Below the pieces are notes generated by a model. The model saw only the letters and a list, made by a program, of their open reading frames with translations, was not told where the DNA came from and made no database searches. From Pelagibacterium xiamenense (GTDB lineage: Bacteria; Pseudomonadota; Alphaproteobacteria; Rhizobiales; Devosiaceae): a stretch of 64,000 nucleotides of DNA. The stretch is from NCBI RefSeq assembly GCF_021166475.1, contig NZ_JAJOYS010000002.1:124001-188000 (forward strand), read 5' to 3'. A program made the translations under genes and the position numbers. Within the stretch, counting starts at the first letter, position 1, and each line of letters starts with the position of its first letter. Shown here in pieces: positions 18,409 through 28,038 of this stretch.

Positions 18409-19647
18409 ATGTCGACACTTTCCGCCACCCGCCCGCCGCTGCGCATTCCCCTGCCAATCCTCATCGTGGCCGGGTGCGTCATCGCCATGATCACCTTCGG
18501 CGTGCGCTCGACATCCGGGCTGTTCCAGGCACCGATGACGGCCGAGCTCGGCTGGTCGAGCACGGGCTTTTCCATGGCCTTCGCGGTCCAGAACCTCATC
18601 TGGGGCGCGGCACAACCCTTTGCGGGCGGTTTCGCCGATCGGTACGGCACAGGCCGCACGCTCGCCATCGGTGGCCTGATCTATGCTGCAGGCGCGGTAC
18701 TCGCCGCCTTCAGCCCCAGCGTCGAGATCTTCACGCTTTCGGCTGGTGTCATCATGGGCGTCGGGATCGCGGCGACCTCCTTCGGCATCGTCATGGCCGC
18801 CTTTGGGCGAGCGGTGCCGCCGGAGAAGCGCTCGACCGTCTTCGGCATCGCCACCGCCGCCTCCTCGATGGGCCAATTCGTCTTCGCGCCGCTCGGTCAG
18901 GCGTTCATCAGCCAGTTCGGCTGGCAGACGGCGCTCGTCTATCTCGGCGCAATCCTCCTGCTCGTCGTGCCGCTTTCGATCACCCTGCGCGGCCGCACCG
19001 AAAGCGCACCGGGCAGCGCCGATCTGCCCTTCATGCAGGCCCTCGCCAAGGCGCTCGGCCACGGCTCGTATCGGCTTCTGGTGGTCGGCTTTTTCGTCTG
19101 CGGCTTCCACCTAGCCTTTATCACGGTCCACTTCCCGTCCTTCCTGATCCAGTGCGGCCTCAGCCCGGCAGTCGGCTCCTGGGCGCTGGCACTGATCGGA
19201 CTGTTCAACGTCGTCGGATCGCTTCTTGCGGGCTGGCTGGGCGACCGCATGCCCAAGCGCTACCTGCTGTCGGCGATTTATTTCCTGCGTGCCGTCGGCA
19301 CGATGGCCTTCCTGTTCCTGCCGATCACGGAGGCCTCGACCTATATCTACGCGGCTACTCTCGGCATTCTCTGGCTCGCCACCGTGCCGCCCACCGCGGG
19401 CCTCGTGAGCCTCTTCTTCGGCCCGCGCTATATGGGCATGCTCTATGGTGTCGCCTTCCTCTCGCACCAGATCGGCTCGTTCCTCGGCGTCTGGCTCGGC
19501 GGTTTTGTCTTCGATGCCACCGGAAACTATGACCTCGTCTGGTATCTCGGCATCATGATCGGCTTGGGCTCCGCACTCGTGCACCTGCCGATCAAGGAAA
19601 GGCCCGCCCCGCTCTTCCTCGCCCCGGCGCAGACGGCAGCCGAATAG
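18409..19647 (+). CDS. MFS transporter (monocarboxylate/oxalate-type)
   Basis: 412 residues with 12 predicted helices. The loop motif GGFADRYGTGRTLAIGG (near 66-82) is the MFS motif A region. The N-terminus with SGLFQAPMTAELGWSSTGFSMAFA resembles the monocarboxylate/oxalate-formate antiporter group, in which a G-W-s...s/F pattern follows the first helix. The cargo is probably a small organic anion, by family only. A second MFS gene of the Bcr/CflA type follows 114 bases downstream. Confidence 0.87.
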   Translation: MSTLSATRPPLRIPLPILIVAGCVIAMITFGVRSTSGLFQAPMTAELGWSSTGFSMAFAVQNLIWGAAQPFAGGFADRYGTGRTLAIGGLIYAAGAVLAAFSPSVEIFTLSAGVIMGVGIAATSFGIVMAAFGRAVPPEKRSTVFGIATAASSMGQFVFAPLGQAFISQFGWQTALVYLGAILLLVVPLSITLRGRTESAPGSADLPFMQALAKALGHGSYRLLVVGFFVCGFHLAFITVHFPSFLIQCGLSPAVGSWALALIGLFNVVGSLLAGWLGDRMPKRYLLSAIYFLRAVGTMAFLFLPITEASTYIYAATLGILWLATVPPTAGLVSLFFGPRYMGMLYGVAFLSHQIGSFLGVWLGGFVFDATGNYDLVWYLGIMIGLGSALVHLPIKERPAPLFLAPAQTAAE

Positions 19648-19761
19648 ATCGCATATTGTATGCTCTGAGCACGTTTTTTGGGTTGCCTTCGCCAACGCAC
19701 GGGTTCAGAGTTCGATCTCAATGGCCGGGCCTCAACCCGGCCAAAACCGTTCGAGAATCCA

Positions 19762-21000
19762 ATGACCACTTCAGCTGTTGCAAAGCGGGACGTTTCCCGC
19801 CCCGAATTCATTGCGCTGATCGCATCTCTGATGGCGCTCAACGCGCTTGCAATCGATGTCATGCTGCCGGCCCTGCCCAACATGGCCGAGGCGCTCAGCG
19901 TCGCCAGCGAAAACGAAGCGCAACTTGTTCTGGGCACCTACATGCTTGGCTTCGGCGCCGCTCAACTCCTCTTCGGCCCGCTCGCCGACCGTTTCGGGCG
20001 CCGTCCCCCGCTTCTTGTCGGCATGGTGATCTACATCACCGCCGCTGCGCTTGCTGTCGTCGCACCCAATTTCGGCACGCTGCTCGCGATGCGCTTCGTG
20101 CAGGGTTTGGGCGCTGCGAGCACCCGCGTCATCGCGGTTTCAGCGGTGCGTGACAAGTTCGGCGGCCGGGCGATGGCGGAAGTCATGTCGCTCGTATTCA
20201 TGGTCTTCATGATCGTGCCGGTCGTAGCGCCATCGGTCGGCCAACTCCTGCTTGCGGCAGGACATTGGCAATGGATCTTCCTCTTCATGGCCGGACTTGC
20301 GGTCGTGATTTTCGTCTGGGTCTTCCTGCGCCTTCCCGAAACGCTCGCGCCCGAGAACCGCCGCAAGTTGCGCCTTGGAACCGTCATTGAAGGGTTCCGG
20401 CTGGTCTTCAGCAATGTGTCGGCCATGAGCTACGGGCTCGGCGGCGCTTTCATTTTCGGCGCCCTTTTCGGCTTCATCTCGACGTCGCAGCAGATTTATG
20501 TCGGGATTTACGAGACCGGCGCGCTGTTCCCCATCTACTTCGCGGCGGGCGCTGGCATCATGTCGGTGTCGTCCTACACCAACTCGATCATGGTGCGTAA
20601 GATCGGCATGCGCCGGCTGGCGCATGGTGCGCTGCTGTGCTTCATAACGTTCAGCCTGTTGTGGCTCGTCCTGGCGATGACGCTCGATGTACCGTTGTGG
20701 ATGTTCTTCACCCTCGTGTCCGCCGCCATGTTCATGTTCGGCTGGACTGCGCCCAACATGAACGCGCTCGCCATGGAGCCGCTGGGCAACGTCGCGGGCA
20801 CCGCATCCTCGGTCTTCGGCTTCATCCAGACCGCCGGCGGCGCTTTGCTGGGCACCTATATCGGCCAGCAATTCGACGGAACGCTGGTGCCGGTGGCTGC
20901 GGGTTATTTCATCTTGGGCCTGACGACCCTGATGCTGGTGCTCATCGCGGAAAAAGGCAGGCTCTTCGGCGTGGGCGACGCCTATAAGTCGGCGGCCTAG
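19762..21000 (+). CDS. Bcr/CflA-type multidrug efflux MFS transporter
   Basis: 412 residues, 12 helices. Typical Bcr/CflA pieces are MALNALAIDVMLPALPNMAEAL (helix 1 with its aspartate), the motif A loop GPLADRFGRRPPLLVG, and the motif C region (VVAPSVGQLLL). These pumps export drugs such as bicyclomycin, chloramphenicol or sulfonamides; which one here is not known. I chose the ATG at 19762 because the upstream extension is not membrane-like. Its stop overlaps by four bases the stop of the convergent marR gene, which may regulate it or the rhodanese gene. Confidence 0.9.
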   Translation: MTTSAVAKRDVSRPEFIALIASLMALNALAIDVMLPALPNMAEALSVASENEAQLVLGTYMLGFGAAQLLFGPLADRFGRRPPLLVGMVIYITAAALAVVAPNFGTLLAMRFVQGLGAASTRVIAVSAVRDKFGGRAMAEVMSLVFMVFMIVPVVAPSVGQLLLAAGHWQWIFLFMAGLAVVIFVWVFLRLPETLAPENRRKLRLGTVIEGFRLVFSNVSAMSYGLGGAFIFGALFGFISTSQQIYVGIYETGALFPIYFAAGAGIMSVSSYTNSIMVRKIGMRRLAHGALLCFITFSLLWLVLAMTLDVPLWMFFTLVSAAMFMFGWTAPNMNALAMEPLGNVAGTASSVFGFIQTAGGALLGTYIGQQFDGTLVPVAAGYFILGLTTLMLVLIAEKGRLFGVGDAYKSAA

Positions 21001-21440
21001 CCTTCGGCCAAGCGCGCCTTCACCTTGCGTAATGCGGCGGTCAGCGCTGCCGCATCCGCTCCTGTTAGCGCATCGGAGAATTCCGAATCGATGGCCGCGC
21101 GGTAGTGTGGCCACATGTCCGCGCGCTTTGCCCTGCCCGCTTCCGTAATGACTGCCAGCGCCCCACGCCGGTCCGTCGGGTCCGGCCTGCGCTCGACAAG
21201 CCCCTCGCCCGCCACGCGGTCGAGCAGCCTCGTCATGTTGTAGCGCTCGACGACGAGGCGCTCGGCAAGATCGCCAATGCGCATTTCGCCCCCGCCCCGC
21301 TCTAGCTCGAGGAGCAGATCGTACCAGGCCAGGGGCGGCTGCCCCGCCGCCTTGAGCTTTCCCTCGATCGCCCGCAACGCCATCGCGTGCGTCCGCAAAA
21401 GCTGGCTCCAGGCCAGACGCTGTCGTTCGTTATCCGTCAT
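20997..21440 (-). CDS. MarR family transcriptional regulator
   Basis: 147 residues. The winged helix-turn-helix is clear: MRIGDLAERLVVERYNMTRLLDRVAGEGLVERRPDPTDRRGALAVIT, with the DPTDRR wing motif typical of MarR. It acts as a DNA-binding dimer, usually repressing itself and a divergent gene until a ligand binds. The divergent rhodanese start is 102 bases away, and that gap is full of TGCA-type dyads (21466-21524). Confidence 0.93.
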   Translation of the reverse strand: MTDNERQRLAWSQLLRTHAMALRAIEGKLKAAGQPPLAWYDLLLELERGGGEMRIGDLAERLVVERYNMTRLLDRVAGEGLVERRPDPTDRRGALAVITEAGRAKRADMWPHYRAAIDSEFSDALTGADAAALTAALRKVKARLAEG

Positions 21441-21465
21441 CGGTCACCTCTCCCGTTCACATTTA

Positions 21466-21524
21466 ATTGCACTTGCAATCATTGTCCATGTTCTTATATA
21501 TGCAAATGCAATCATAGCAATTGC
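21466..21524. promoter_or_regulatory. Cluster of TGCAA-type dyads between marR and rhodanese genes
   Basis: There are three related sites: ATTGCA-CT-TGCAAT (21466-21479), TGCA-AA-TGCA (21501-21510) and GCAATTGC (21517-21524). The half-site TGCAATCAT recurs with 33-bp spacing (21474 and 21507), three helical turns. The cluster is AT-rich and covers the divergent promoters, so it is a good candidate operator for the adjacent MarR protein. Confidence 0.6.
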
Positions 21525-21542
21525 AACCATAAGGAGATCATA

Positions 21543-21869
21543 ATGACCAAGGAAGTTTCGCGTTCTGACCTCGCCCAGGCCATGCTGAGCAAGGAGCCGC
21601 CTATCGTGTTCGAAGCGCTGGACAAGAAATATTTCGACCACGGGCACCTGCCCGGGGCAATCATGATGCCGCCCGCGGAGGTCGTGGCCACAGCGCAGTC
21701 GTATGTGGCCCGCAAGAACGCCCCGGTCGTGATCTATTGCGCGTCCGACACCTGCGCAAACTCGCATGAAGCCGCCAGCGAACTCTCCGCCTTGGGCTAT
21801 TCCAACATCGCCGTCTACACCGGCGGCAAGAAAGATTGGTCCGAGGCCGGACTCAAGCTCGAACGCTGA
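21543..21869 (+). CDS. Single-domain rhodanese
   Basis: 108 residues. The rhodanese fold carries the active-site cysteine in VVIYCASDTCANS (C66, with C71 as a nearby second cysteine) and the entry motif YFDHGHLPGAIMMP. It moves sulfane sulfur to thiophilic acceptors. AAGGAG stands 7 bases before the ATG. Divergent from marR, which suggests redox or electrophile control. No signal peptide. Confidence 0.88.
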   Translation: MTKEVSRSDLAQAMLSKEPPIVFEALDKKYFDHGHLPGAIMMPPAEVVATAQSYVARKNAPVVIYCASDTCANSHEAASELSALGYSNIAVYTGGKKDWSEAGLKLER

Positions 21870-21878
21870 GACCGTCGG

Positions 21879-22691
21879 CTAAACCGTGAAAACCGTCTGA
21901 CGCAGGACCTTCCAGCTCTCTGCGTCAGGCGCGATCAGAAGTCCGCCGTCATGGTGCTCGGGCCGATAGGCCGAGCCGTCGAACCGCGCCACATGCGCAC
22001 CGGCTTCGGCCATCATAAGCGCCCCGGCCAGATGATCCCAGGGCATCAGCTTGTTGAACATCATGAAATGCAAATGGCCTCCGGCCCCTAGCCGGTATTC
22101 ATGTCCCGCACAGCGATAGCCGGCAAACATCTGCACTTTCGCAAGATTGCCCAGAACGGTACTGCGCACACCCTGCGACAGATAGGATGTCGAGGCCACT
22201 CCACCCATTTCCTGCAAAGGCACGGCATGCGCAAATTTCTGACGCGCCCGCTTGCCGTCGGGACGGACATACCAGGTCCCGCATCCCTTCTCGGCCATCA
22301 TCCAGTCATCGCCCACTGGATCGTAAATCACCCCCGAAACGGTTTCCCCCCGCTCAACGACTGCTGCCATCACCGCGAACAGCGGCAGCCCGGACGCGAA
22401 ATTCCACGTCCCGTCCACCGGATCGATAAAGATCGTGGTGCCCTCTTCGAGGGATTGCGAAAGCAGACCAGGATCGGCCGCCACCGCTTCCTCCCCGATT
22501 ACATTCACATGCGGAGAGGCTTGTGAAATCGCCTGCGTAATGGCGATCTCGGCCCGTTTGTCGGCCTCGGTTACCAGATCGTAGGGATGGGACTTGGCCT
22601 CGACGCTGCTCTCTTCGAGTTGCCGGAAACGGGGCATAATCTCCTGCCGCGCGGCGTCGCGCAGGATGTGCGCCAGCCTTTCGATATTCAT
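21879..22691 (-). CDS. Inositol monophosphatase family protein
   Basis: 270 residues. The family metal-binding motifs are present: GEEAV (E68 region), the core [10 protein letters not shown] (D90, D93) and the C-terminal [16 protein letters not shown]. Such enzymes hydrolyse inositol-1-phosphate or related sugar phosphates, or PAP in the CysQ branch; the substrate is not decided by sequence. I chose the ATG at 22691 because it overlaps the ttcA stop (ATGA) and fits the family N-terminus; the open frame beyond it lies inside ttcA. Confidence 0.9.
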   Translation of the reverse strand: MNIERLAHILRDAARQEIMPRFRQLEESSVEAKSHPYDLVTEADKRAEIAITQAISQASPHVNVIGEEAVAADPGLLSQSLEEGTTIFIDPVDGTWNFASGLPLFAVMAAVVERGETVSGVIYDPVGDDWMMAEKGCGTWYVRPDGKRARQKFAHAVPLQEMGGVASTSYLSQGVRSTVLGNLAKVQMFAGYRCAGHEYRLGAGGHLHFMMFNKLMPWDHLAGALMMAEAGAHVARFDGSAYRPEHHDGGLLIAPDAESWKVLRQTVFTV

Positions 22692-23551
22692 TGTGTCCCC
22701 CTGGGCTGAGCCATCAGCCCGGCAAAGTCGAAAAGGCGCGTGTCGAGCATGTGGCTGGGATTGATATTGCCCAGTGCCCGGATCATCACGTCCTTGCGTC
22801 CCGGCATCTTGCGCTCGAAATCGTCGAGCATCGCCTTCATGGCGTTGCGCTGCAGCCCGTCCTGGCTCCCGCAAAGGTCGCAGGGAATAATCGGAAATTC
22901 GAGCGCCTCGGCGAACCGGGCAAGGTCGGCCTCGGCGCAAAACGCCAGCGGCCGCAAAACCTCGAGGTCCCCTTCGTCATTGAGCAGCTTGGGCGGCATC
23001 GCGGCGAGCTTGCCGCCGTGAAAAAGGTTCATGAAGAACGTCTCGAGAATGTCCTCGCGGTGGTGCCCCAGCACAAGCGCCGAACACCCCTCCTCGCGCG
23101 CAATACGATACAGATGCCCCCGCCGCAGCCGCGAGCACAGCGAACAATACGTGCATCCTTCGGGGAGCTTGTCGGTGACGATCGAATAGGTGTCCTGATA
23201 TTCGATCCGGTGCGGAATGCCGTGCCGGTCAAGAAATTCGGGGAGGATGTGCTTGGGAAAGCCCGGCTGCCCCTGATCGAGGTTGCACGCCAGTATCTCG
23301 ACCGGCAGAAGCCCGCGCCACTTGAGGTCCATGAGGATGGCAAGCAACCCGTAGCTGTCCTTGCCGCCCGAAAGCGCGACGAGCCATTTCTGCCCCGGCC
23401 GCACCATACCATAGGCCTCGAGCGCCTCGCGCGTGAGCCGGATCAACCGCTTCCGCAACTTGTTGAATTCCACCCCGCCCGGCGCATTGCGATAAAGGCT
23501 GTGCCCGCTGGCATCGTCATTGTCGAGAACAAGAGGTTCGGCGCTGCTCAT
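22688..23551 (-). CDS. ttcA: tRNA 2-thiocytidine(32) synthetase TtcA
   Basis: 287 residues. It inserts sulfur at cytidine 32 of certain tRNAs using ATP and an oxygen-labile [4Fe-4S] cluster. The PP-loop SGGKDS is at residues 61-66; the cluster cysteines are in TYCSLCSR and CDLCGSQ; the [19 protein letters not shown] motif is characteristic. The ATG at 23551 has GGGAG upstream; a GTG nine bases further out is the alternative. It is translationally coupled (ATGA overlap) to the inositol-phosphatase-like gene downstream. Confidence 0.95.
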   Translation of the reverse strand: MSSAEPLVLDNDDASGHSLYRNAPGGVEFNKLRKRLIRLTREALEAYGMVRPGQKWLVALSGGKDSYGLLAILMDLKWRGLLPVEILACNLDQGQPGFPKHILPEFLDRHGIPHRIEYQDTYSIVTDKLPEGCTYCSLCSRLRRGHLYRIAREEGCSALVLGHHREDILETFFMNLFHGGKLAAMPPKLLNDEGDLEVLRPLAFCAEADLARFAEALEFPIIPCDLCGSQDGLQRNAMKAMLDDFERKMPGRKDVMIRALGNINPSHMLDTRLFDFAGLMAQPRGTQ

Positions 23552-23995
23552 GGTTCGCACTCCCTCGCGCAGCTGCTAGCGCCCCGCGCACAAAAAAAGC
23601 CCCGGGCATTGCTGCCCGCAGGCTTGATATAGGCTATCGCCTTAAGAAGAAAGCCCCGCAGGATGGATGCGCTCTCCGGGGCGCATGGGGGAGAACACAA
23701 CCATCCATTGGGTGACGCATTTGAAGCCAGAGGAAACCTCTGCCCGATGCCGGAACCGCTCCCAATGCGCGCTCCGGCACACCACGGACCCTATGGCTCC
23801 CATCTTGTTGCGAATTAAATCTCCGGCGGGCAATTTGCCTCGAAAGCGATGAATCCTCGGTCACACGGGGTCACAATCCCGTTCATGAGCGCCGCGGAGG
23901 CCTTGCTTTAATTACTCCCTGACTCTTAGCTATTCGCACCGGTGACGCGCCGTCCGGGCGTTTCTCCACCCATCGACCACAAAGAGGACGCTAAC
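23552..23995. other. About 440 bases without a gene; rod-like fold potential
   Basis: No supported coding frame. It contains CAGAGG-AAA-CCTCTG (23728-23742) nested between CATTGGG (23706-23712) and CCCAATG (23761-23767), with GCAT/ATGC pairs between. An upstream GCCCCG / CGGGGC pair lies at 23653-23658 and 23677-23682. This could be a small RNA or the leader of the downstream sbmA gene. The right part (23900-23995) is the sbmA upstream region. Confidence 0.4.
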
Positions 23996-25237
23996 GTGTT
24001 TCGTTCCTTCTTCCCTGTACCGCGCCTGTTCTTCGGCTCTGCCGTCGTCTGGTTCCTGCTCTTCCTGGCCCTGTGGTTTTTGGCCGGCCCTGCATTGCAA
24101 TCCGTCCTCAGCCTCGGAGCATGGCTCGCAGTCGAACCCTCCGAATTCAATCCCGAGCCTTTTTTCAACGCGGACCGGATCTGGCTCTACCAATACGTGG
24201 TCATGGTTGCTTACGGCTTTTGCATTCCGTGGTTCTTCTATAAGCGCAATCACTGGTACTGGTGGAGCGTCGTCGGCTCGGTCACGATCCTCCTGTTCAT
24301 CTATTTCCAGGTCCAGATCAGCGCCTGGCTCAACGACTGGTATGGCGACTTCTTCAACCTCGTGCAGGAAGCGCTGACCAATCCCGGAAACATCACGCTG
24401 GGGCAGTATTTCGGCGAGATGGTCACCGTCTCGGTTGTCCTCATCCCCAACATCATGGTTTCCGTGATCATCTCGTTCTATGCCGCGCACTATGTCTTCC
24501 GCTGGCGGCGCGCCATGAGCTTTTACTACATGAGCTTCTGGCAGGAATTGCGCTTCACCGAAGGCGCGGCCCAGCGCGTGCAGGAAGACACCATGCGCTT
24601 CGCCTCGATCGTGCAGGGTCTCGGCACCTCCTTCATCGGCTCGATGATCACGCTGATCGTCTTCCTGCCGCTGCTCTACAGCCTGTCCGAGCAGGTGGGC
24701 ACGCTACCCATACTCGGGGACGTCGATGGCGGTCTCGTTTTTGTCGCGCTGATGTCCGCGATGTTCGGAACGGTAGTTCTGGCCCTCGCCGGCTACCGGC
24801 TGCCGGGCCTCGAATTCGAGAACCAGAAGGTCGAGGCCGCGCTGCGTAAGGAACTCGTCTATGGCGAGGACAATGCTGAACGCGCCGACCCCGTCTCGTT
24901 CCGCGAATTCTTCCAGGCCGTCCAGCGCAACTACTTCCGACTCTACAAGCACTACCTCTACTTCAACATCGTGCGCTACGCCTACCTCCAGGGCGCCAAC
25001 TTCGTAACGCTGATCGCGCTTGGCCCCGCCATCGTCGCCGGCGCCATCACCCTGGGCGTCTACCAGCAGGTCTCAAACGCCTTCGACCGCGTGGAAAATT
25101 CCCTGCAGTACCTCGTCAATTCCTGGACCACGATCATCGAACTGATCTCGGTCTACAAGCGCCTGCGGGCCTTCGAAAGCCACATCCCGGCCGACCTCGA
25201 AGACCCCGACGCCGACTGGAACGAGGCCGTCGCCTGA
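23996..25237 (+). CDS. sbmA: SbmA/BacA peptide transporter
   Basis: 413 residues with about eight membrane helices. SbmA/BacA proteins are proton-driven importers of antimicrobial peptides and peptide antibiotics across the inner membrane. In rhizobia and Brucella, BacA is needed for life in the host and for very-long-chain lipid A. Family marks include FRSFFPVPRLFFGSAVVW at the start and the YYMSFWQELRFTEGAAQRVQED segment. Start is GTG at 23996 with AAGAGGA upstream; the frame before it has no similarity. A terminator follows directly. Confidence 0.93.
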   Translation: MFRSFFPVPRLFFGSAVVWFLLFLALWFLAGPALQSVLSLGAWLAVEPSEFNPEPFFNADRIWLYQYVVMVAYGFCIPWFFYKRNHWYWWSVVGSVTILLFIYFQVQISAWLNDWYGDFFNLVQEALTNPGNITLGQYFGEMVTVSVVLIPNIMVSVIISFYAAHYVFRWRRAMSFYYMSFWQELRFTEGAAQRVQEDTMRFASIVQGLGTSFIGSMITLIVFLPLLYSLSEQVGTLPILGDVDGGLVFVALMSAMFGTVVLALAGYRLPGLEFENQKVEAALRKELVYGEDNAERADPVSFREFFQAVQRNYFRLYKHYLYFNIVRYAYLQGANFVTLIALGPAIVAGAITLGVYQQVSNAFDRVENSLQYLVNSWTTIIELISVYKRLRAFESHIPADLEDPDADWNEAVA

Positions 25238-25245
25238 TCCAACAA

Positions 25246-25273
25246 AAAAGGCCGCCCAACCGGGCGGCCTTTT
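25246..25273. terminator. Bidirectional terminator between sbmA and rpsD
   Basis: The perfect 12-bp stem AAAAGGCCGCCC / GGGCGGCCTTTT has a four-base loop, with A's before and T's after, between two convergent genes. Confidence 0.92.
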
Positions 25274-25295
25274 CCATAAGCTCTCGTCGCTTCGC

Positions 25296-25913
25296 TTAGC
25301 GCGAATAGAACTCGACCACGAGGTTCGGTTCCATCTGGACCGGATAGGGCACGTCCGACAGCGCGGGAACGCGCACATAGGTCGCGGTCATCTTGTTGTG
25401 GTCGGCGTCCACATAGTCCGGCACGTCCCGCTCGGCGAGCTGGGTGGCTTCGAGCACGATGGCGAGCTGCTTGGACTTTTCGCGCAATTCGATAACGTCG
25501 CCCGGCTGGCAGTTGTAGGACGGGATGTTGACCCGCTTGCCGTTGACCAGTACGTGGCCGTGATTGACGAACTGGCGCGCCGCGAAAACGGTCGGCACGA
25601 ACTTCGCGCGGTAAACGATCGCGTCGAGGCGGCTTTCGAGAATGCCGATGAGGTTCTCGCCGGTGTCACCCTTGCGGCGGGCGGCTTCGGCATAAACGCG
25701 CTTGAAGGCCTTTTCGGTGATCGAGCCGTAATAGCCCTTGAGCTTCTGCTTGGCGCGCAGCTGCACACCGAAGTCCGAAAGCTTGCCCTTGCGGCGCTGG
25801 CCGTGCTGGCCGGGGCCATAGGCGCGCGTGTTGAGCGGGCTCTTGGGACGGCCCCAGACGTTCTCGCCCATGCGGCGATCGATTTTATACTTCTGCGAAT
25901 GACGCTTTGACAT
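25296..25913 (-). CDS. rpsD: 30S ribosomal protein S4
   Basis: 205 residues, full length. S4 binds 16S rRNA early in assembly of the small subunit. Alphaproteobacterial S4 features are the N-terminus [26 protein letters not shown], the S4 RNA-binding domain with [41 protein letters not shown], and the C-terminus VVEFYSR. AAAGGA precedes the ATG. The roughly 220-base upstream region contains T-tracts and GC-rich arms that might be an autoregulatory leader, but I could not build a convincing structure. Confidence 0.98.
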   Translation of the reverse strand: MSKRHSQKYKIDRRMGENVWGRPKSPLNTRAYGPGQHGQRRKGKLSDFGVQLRAKQKLKGYYGSITEKAFKRVYAEAARRKGDTGENLIGILESRLDAIVYRAKFVPTVFAARQFVNHGHVLVNGKRVNIPSYNCQPGDVIELREKSKQLAIVLEATQLAERDVPDYVDADHNKMTATYVRVPALSDVPYPVQMEPNLVVEFYSR

Positions 25914-26129
25914 CGCGTGTCCTTTTAAAATGACAGATAAAGACAGCGCCCTCCTCTGCCACGCTCGAAAGCGAGGCTGACAGACCGTACGAAAAAACGT
26001 CCTGCGGCTCGGAAAAAGAACCGAACCGGAAACGGCAAACCGACGGTCTCGGGTGCGTCCTGATGGGATAAGCCGATCAGGATGGCCGGTTTCTATGAGG
26101 CAACGGGCACAAAGTCAAGCGCAGCCGGC

Positions 26130-27077
26130 CTATTCGGTGCGGCCGCTGGCCTCCACCCTGTCGATCCGGCCCTGCTTGCGCTCACGCTGGAACACGTAGA
26201 GCCCCGAAGCGAAAATGATTGCGGTGCCGACCCACGTCCAGAGGTCCGGAAAATCGCCGAACACCACATAACCCACAATGGTCGCGCCTATGATCTCGAG
26301 ATACTGGAACGGAGCCAGCGTCGAAGCCGGTGCGCGCCGGAACGCTTCCGCAAAGAGGAAGAACGTGAAGCCCGACCACATGCCCATGAAGAACAACTGC
26401 CCCCAGGGCCCTTGCGGATCGAATCCACCGCTGAGGCTGATGAGCTCGAAGTGTCCGAAGACCAAAAGTCCCGTTCCAATGATCGCCATGGCGATCAGCG
26501 AGAACCAGAACTGGATCGAAATCGCATCCATCGACCGCGAAAGCTTGCGGATGACGATGGCGTTTGAGGCGAACCCCGTCGCGGCGACGAGCGGCAAAAG
26601 CGACGCCCAGCCGAAGATGTCCCAGCTCGGCCGGATCACGATCACCGCACCAGTTAGCCCCACAACGACCGCCGCATAACGCCGCCACCCCGTCTTTTCG
26701 CCGAGCAGCAGGCTCGAAAGCACGGTGAGGATCAGCGGTTCGACAAAAAAGATCGCAATCGCCGTCGCGATCGGCATGGTGACGAACGCCCCGATCAGCG
26801 ACGATAGCACCATCGCCATCGTCAGTCCGCCCATGACCATCAAGTGCCACGGCCCCCGTGCCAACCGCCGTCGCATGACCACGACGAAGAGCCCGAGGAC
26901 CAGCATCTGAAATCCAAATCGCCAGAACGCGATCTCAAACGGACTGAGAACGCCGGTCAGGCTCTTGGACATGGCGTCGCTGATCGGCACAAGCAGCACC
27001 GCCGCGATCATGAACGCCATGCCGCTCTCAGGCGAATAGGTCTTTTCTGGAGCGGGAGCCGAAGATGAGCTGGTCAT
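26130..27077 (-). CDS. EamA/DMT family permease
   Basis: 315 residues, ten predicted helices in two EamA repeats, similar to riboflavin/metabolite or S-adenosylmethionine uptake DMT proteins. Recognisable segments are FMIAAVLLVPISDAMSKSL (helix 1) and EPLILTVLSSLLLGEKTGWRRY between the repeats. Substrate unknown. The ATG at 27077 has AGG 6 bases upstream; a GTG 15 bases further out is the alternative. The C-terminal tail is charged and probably cytoplasmic. Confidence 0.85.
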   Translation of the reverse strand: MTSSSSAPAPEKTYSPESGMAFMIAAVLLVPISDAMSKSLTGVLSPFEIAFWRFGFQMLVLGLFVVVMRRRLARGPWHLMVMGGLTMAMVLSSLIGAFVTMPIATAIAIFFVEPLILTVLSSLLLGEKTGWRRYAAVVVGLTGAVIVIRPSWDIFGWASLLPLVAATGFASNAIVIRKLSRSMDAISIQFWFSLIAMAIIGTGLLVFGHFELISLSGGFDPQGPWGQLFFMGMWSGFTFFLFAEAFRRAPASTLAPFQYLEIIGATIVGYVVFGDFPDLWTWVGTAIIFASGLYVFQRERKQGRIDRVEASGRTE

Positions 27078-27134
27078 GCCGGACCTGAGCACAAACAGAG
27101 AGGATCAGACAACTAACATGTTGCCATCCGACGC

Positions 27135-27944
27135 TCAATCGTCGACCGGTCCCGTCCCCTTGCGTTGCCGATGGGGATTGGGCCGCTCGTGCCGCCTGTC
27201 GAGCGACGCGATCATCCCCCGCAGCGTCCGCACTTCCTGGTCGTTGAACCCGGCGCGGGCGAACATCGAGCGGATATTGTTCATCATCCCTGGCCGCTTG
27301 TCGGCAACTTTGAAATAGTTGGCCCTGTCGAGTGCCTCTCCCAACTGCTCGACAAGCCCCACAAGCTGCTCGCGCGGCGCCGGCGTGCCGGTATCGCCGC
27401 TGATCGGCAGCGGCGCATCGCTGAGCGCCGCCCGTCGCCATTCATATGCCAGAACCAGAACCGCCTGCGCGATATTGAGCGAGGCGAAGGCCGGCTCGAC
27501 GGGCAGCGTCACGATGGCGTCGGCCAGCGCCACCTCTTCGTTGTTGAGCCCCCACCGCTCGCGGCCGAACAGAATGCCCGCCTTCTGCCCTGCCCCGATA
27601 TGCGCCGCCATGCGGTCCGCCGCCTCATCGGGGCCGATCACCGGCTTGAACATCTCGCGGCTGCGCGCGGTCGTTGCATAAACGAGATTGAGATCGGCAA
27701 TCGCTTCGGCCAACGTATCGAACACCTGCACCCGCTCGATCACATGATCGGCCTTCGCCGCCGCCGCCACGGCCTTGTCGTTCGGCCACCCGTCGCGGGG
27801 GGTTACCAGCCGCAGATCCCAGAGCCCGAAATTCGCCATCGCCCGCGCCGCCGCGCCGATATTCTCGCCAAGCTGCGGCTCGCACAGAATGATCGCCGGC
27901 GTGGGGCGAAAAACGAAATCCTTGCTCGTATCGGTACCGGCCAT
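27135..27944 (-). CDS. SPOUT RNA methyltransferase, TrmJ-like
   Basis: 269 residues. An N-terminal SPOUT (SpoU) domain is followed by a helical C-terminal extension. Motif 1 is EPQLGENIGAAARAMANFG, motif 2 is GILFGRERWGLNNEEVALAD, and motif 3 is VEPAFASLNIAQAVLVLAYE. This order and length fit TrmJ/TrmH-type tRNA (cytidine/uridine-2'-O)-methyltransferases acting at position 32. Start at 27944 with AGGAG upstream. It is divergent from the GFA gene. Confidence 0.88.
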   Translation of the reverse strand: MAGTDTSKDFVFRPTPAIILCEPQLGENIGAAARAMANFGLWDLRLVTPRDGWPNDKAVAAAAKADHVIERVQVFDTLAEAIADLNLVYATTARSREMFKPVIGPDEAADRMAAHIGAGQKAGILFGRERWGLNNEEVALADAIVTLPVEPAFASLNIAQAVLVLAYEWRRAALSDAPLPISGDTGTPAPREQLVGLVEQLGEALDRANYFKVADKRPGMMNNIRSMFARAGFNDQEVRTLRGMIASLDRRHERPNPHRQRKGTGPVDD

Positions 27945-28038
27945 TGCGGGCTGTCTCCTTGGTCTGGCGCCCCGCTTACGCTGCACAGCACGGCAAATCA
28001 AGATTGCCAGCAATGCGCCTCCATGCCAGCTTGGCGCG

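Noticed and set aside
23653-23767. 6S RNA or SRP RNA in the gene-free stretch before sbmA
   Set aside because: The rod-like fold is suggestive, but I could not find the conserved SRP loop or a 6S-like promoter bubble, so I only list it as a structured candidate.
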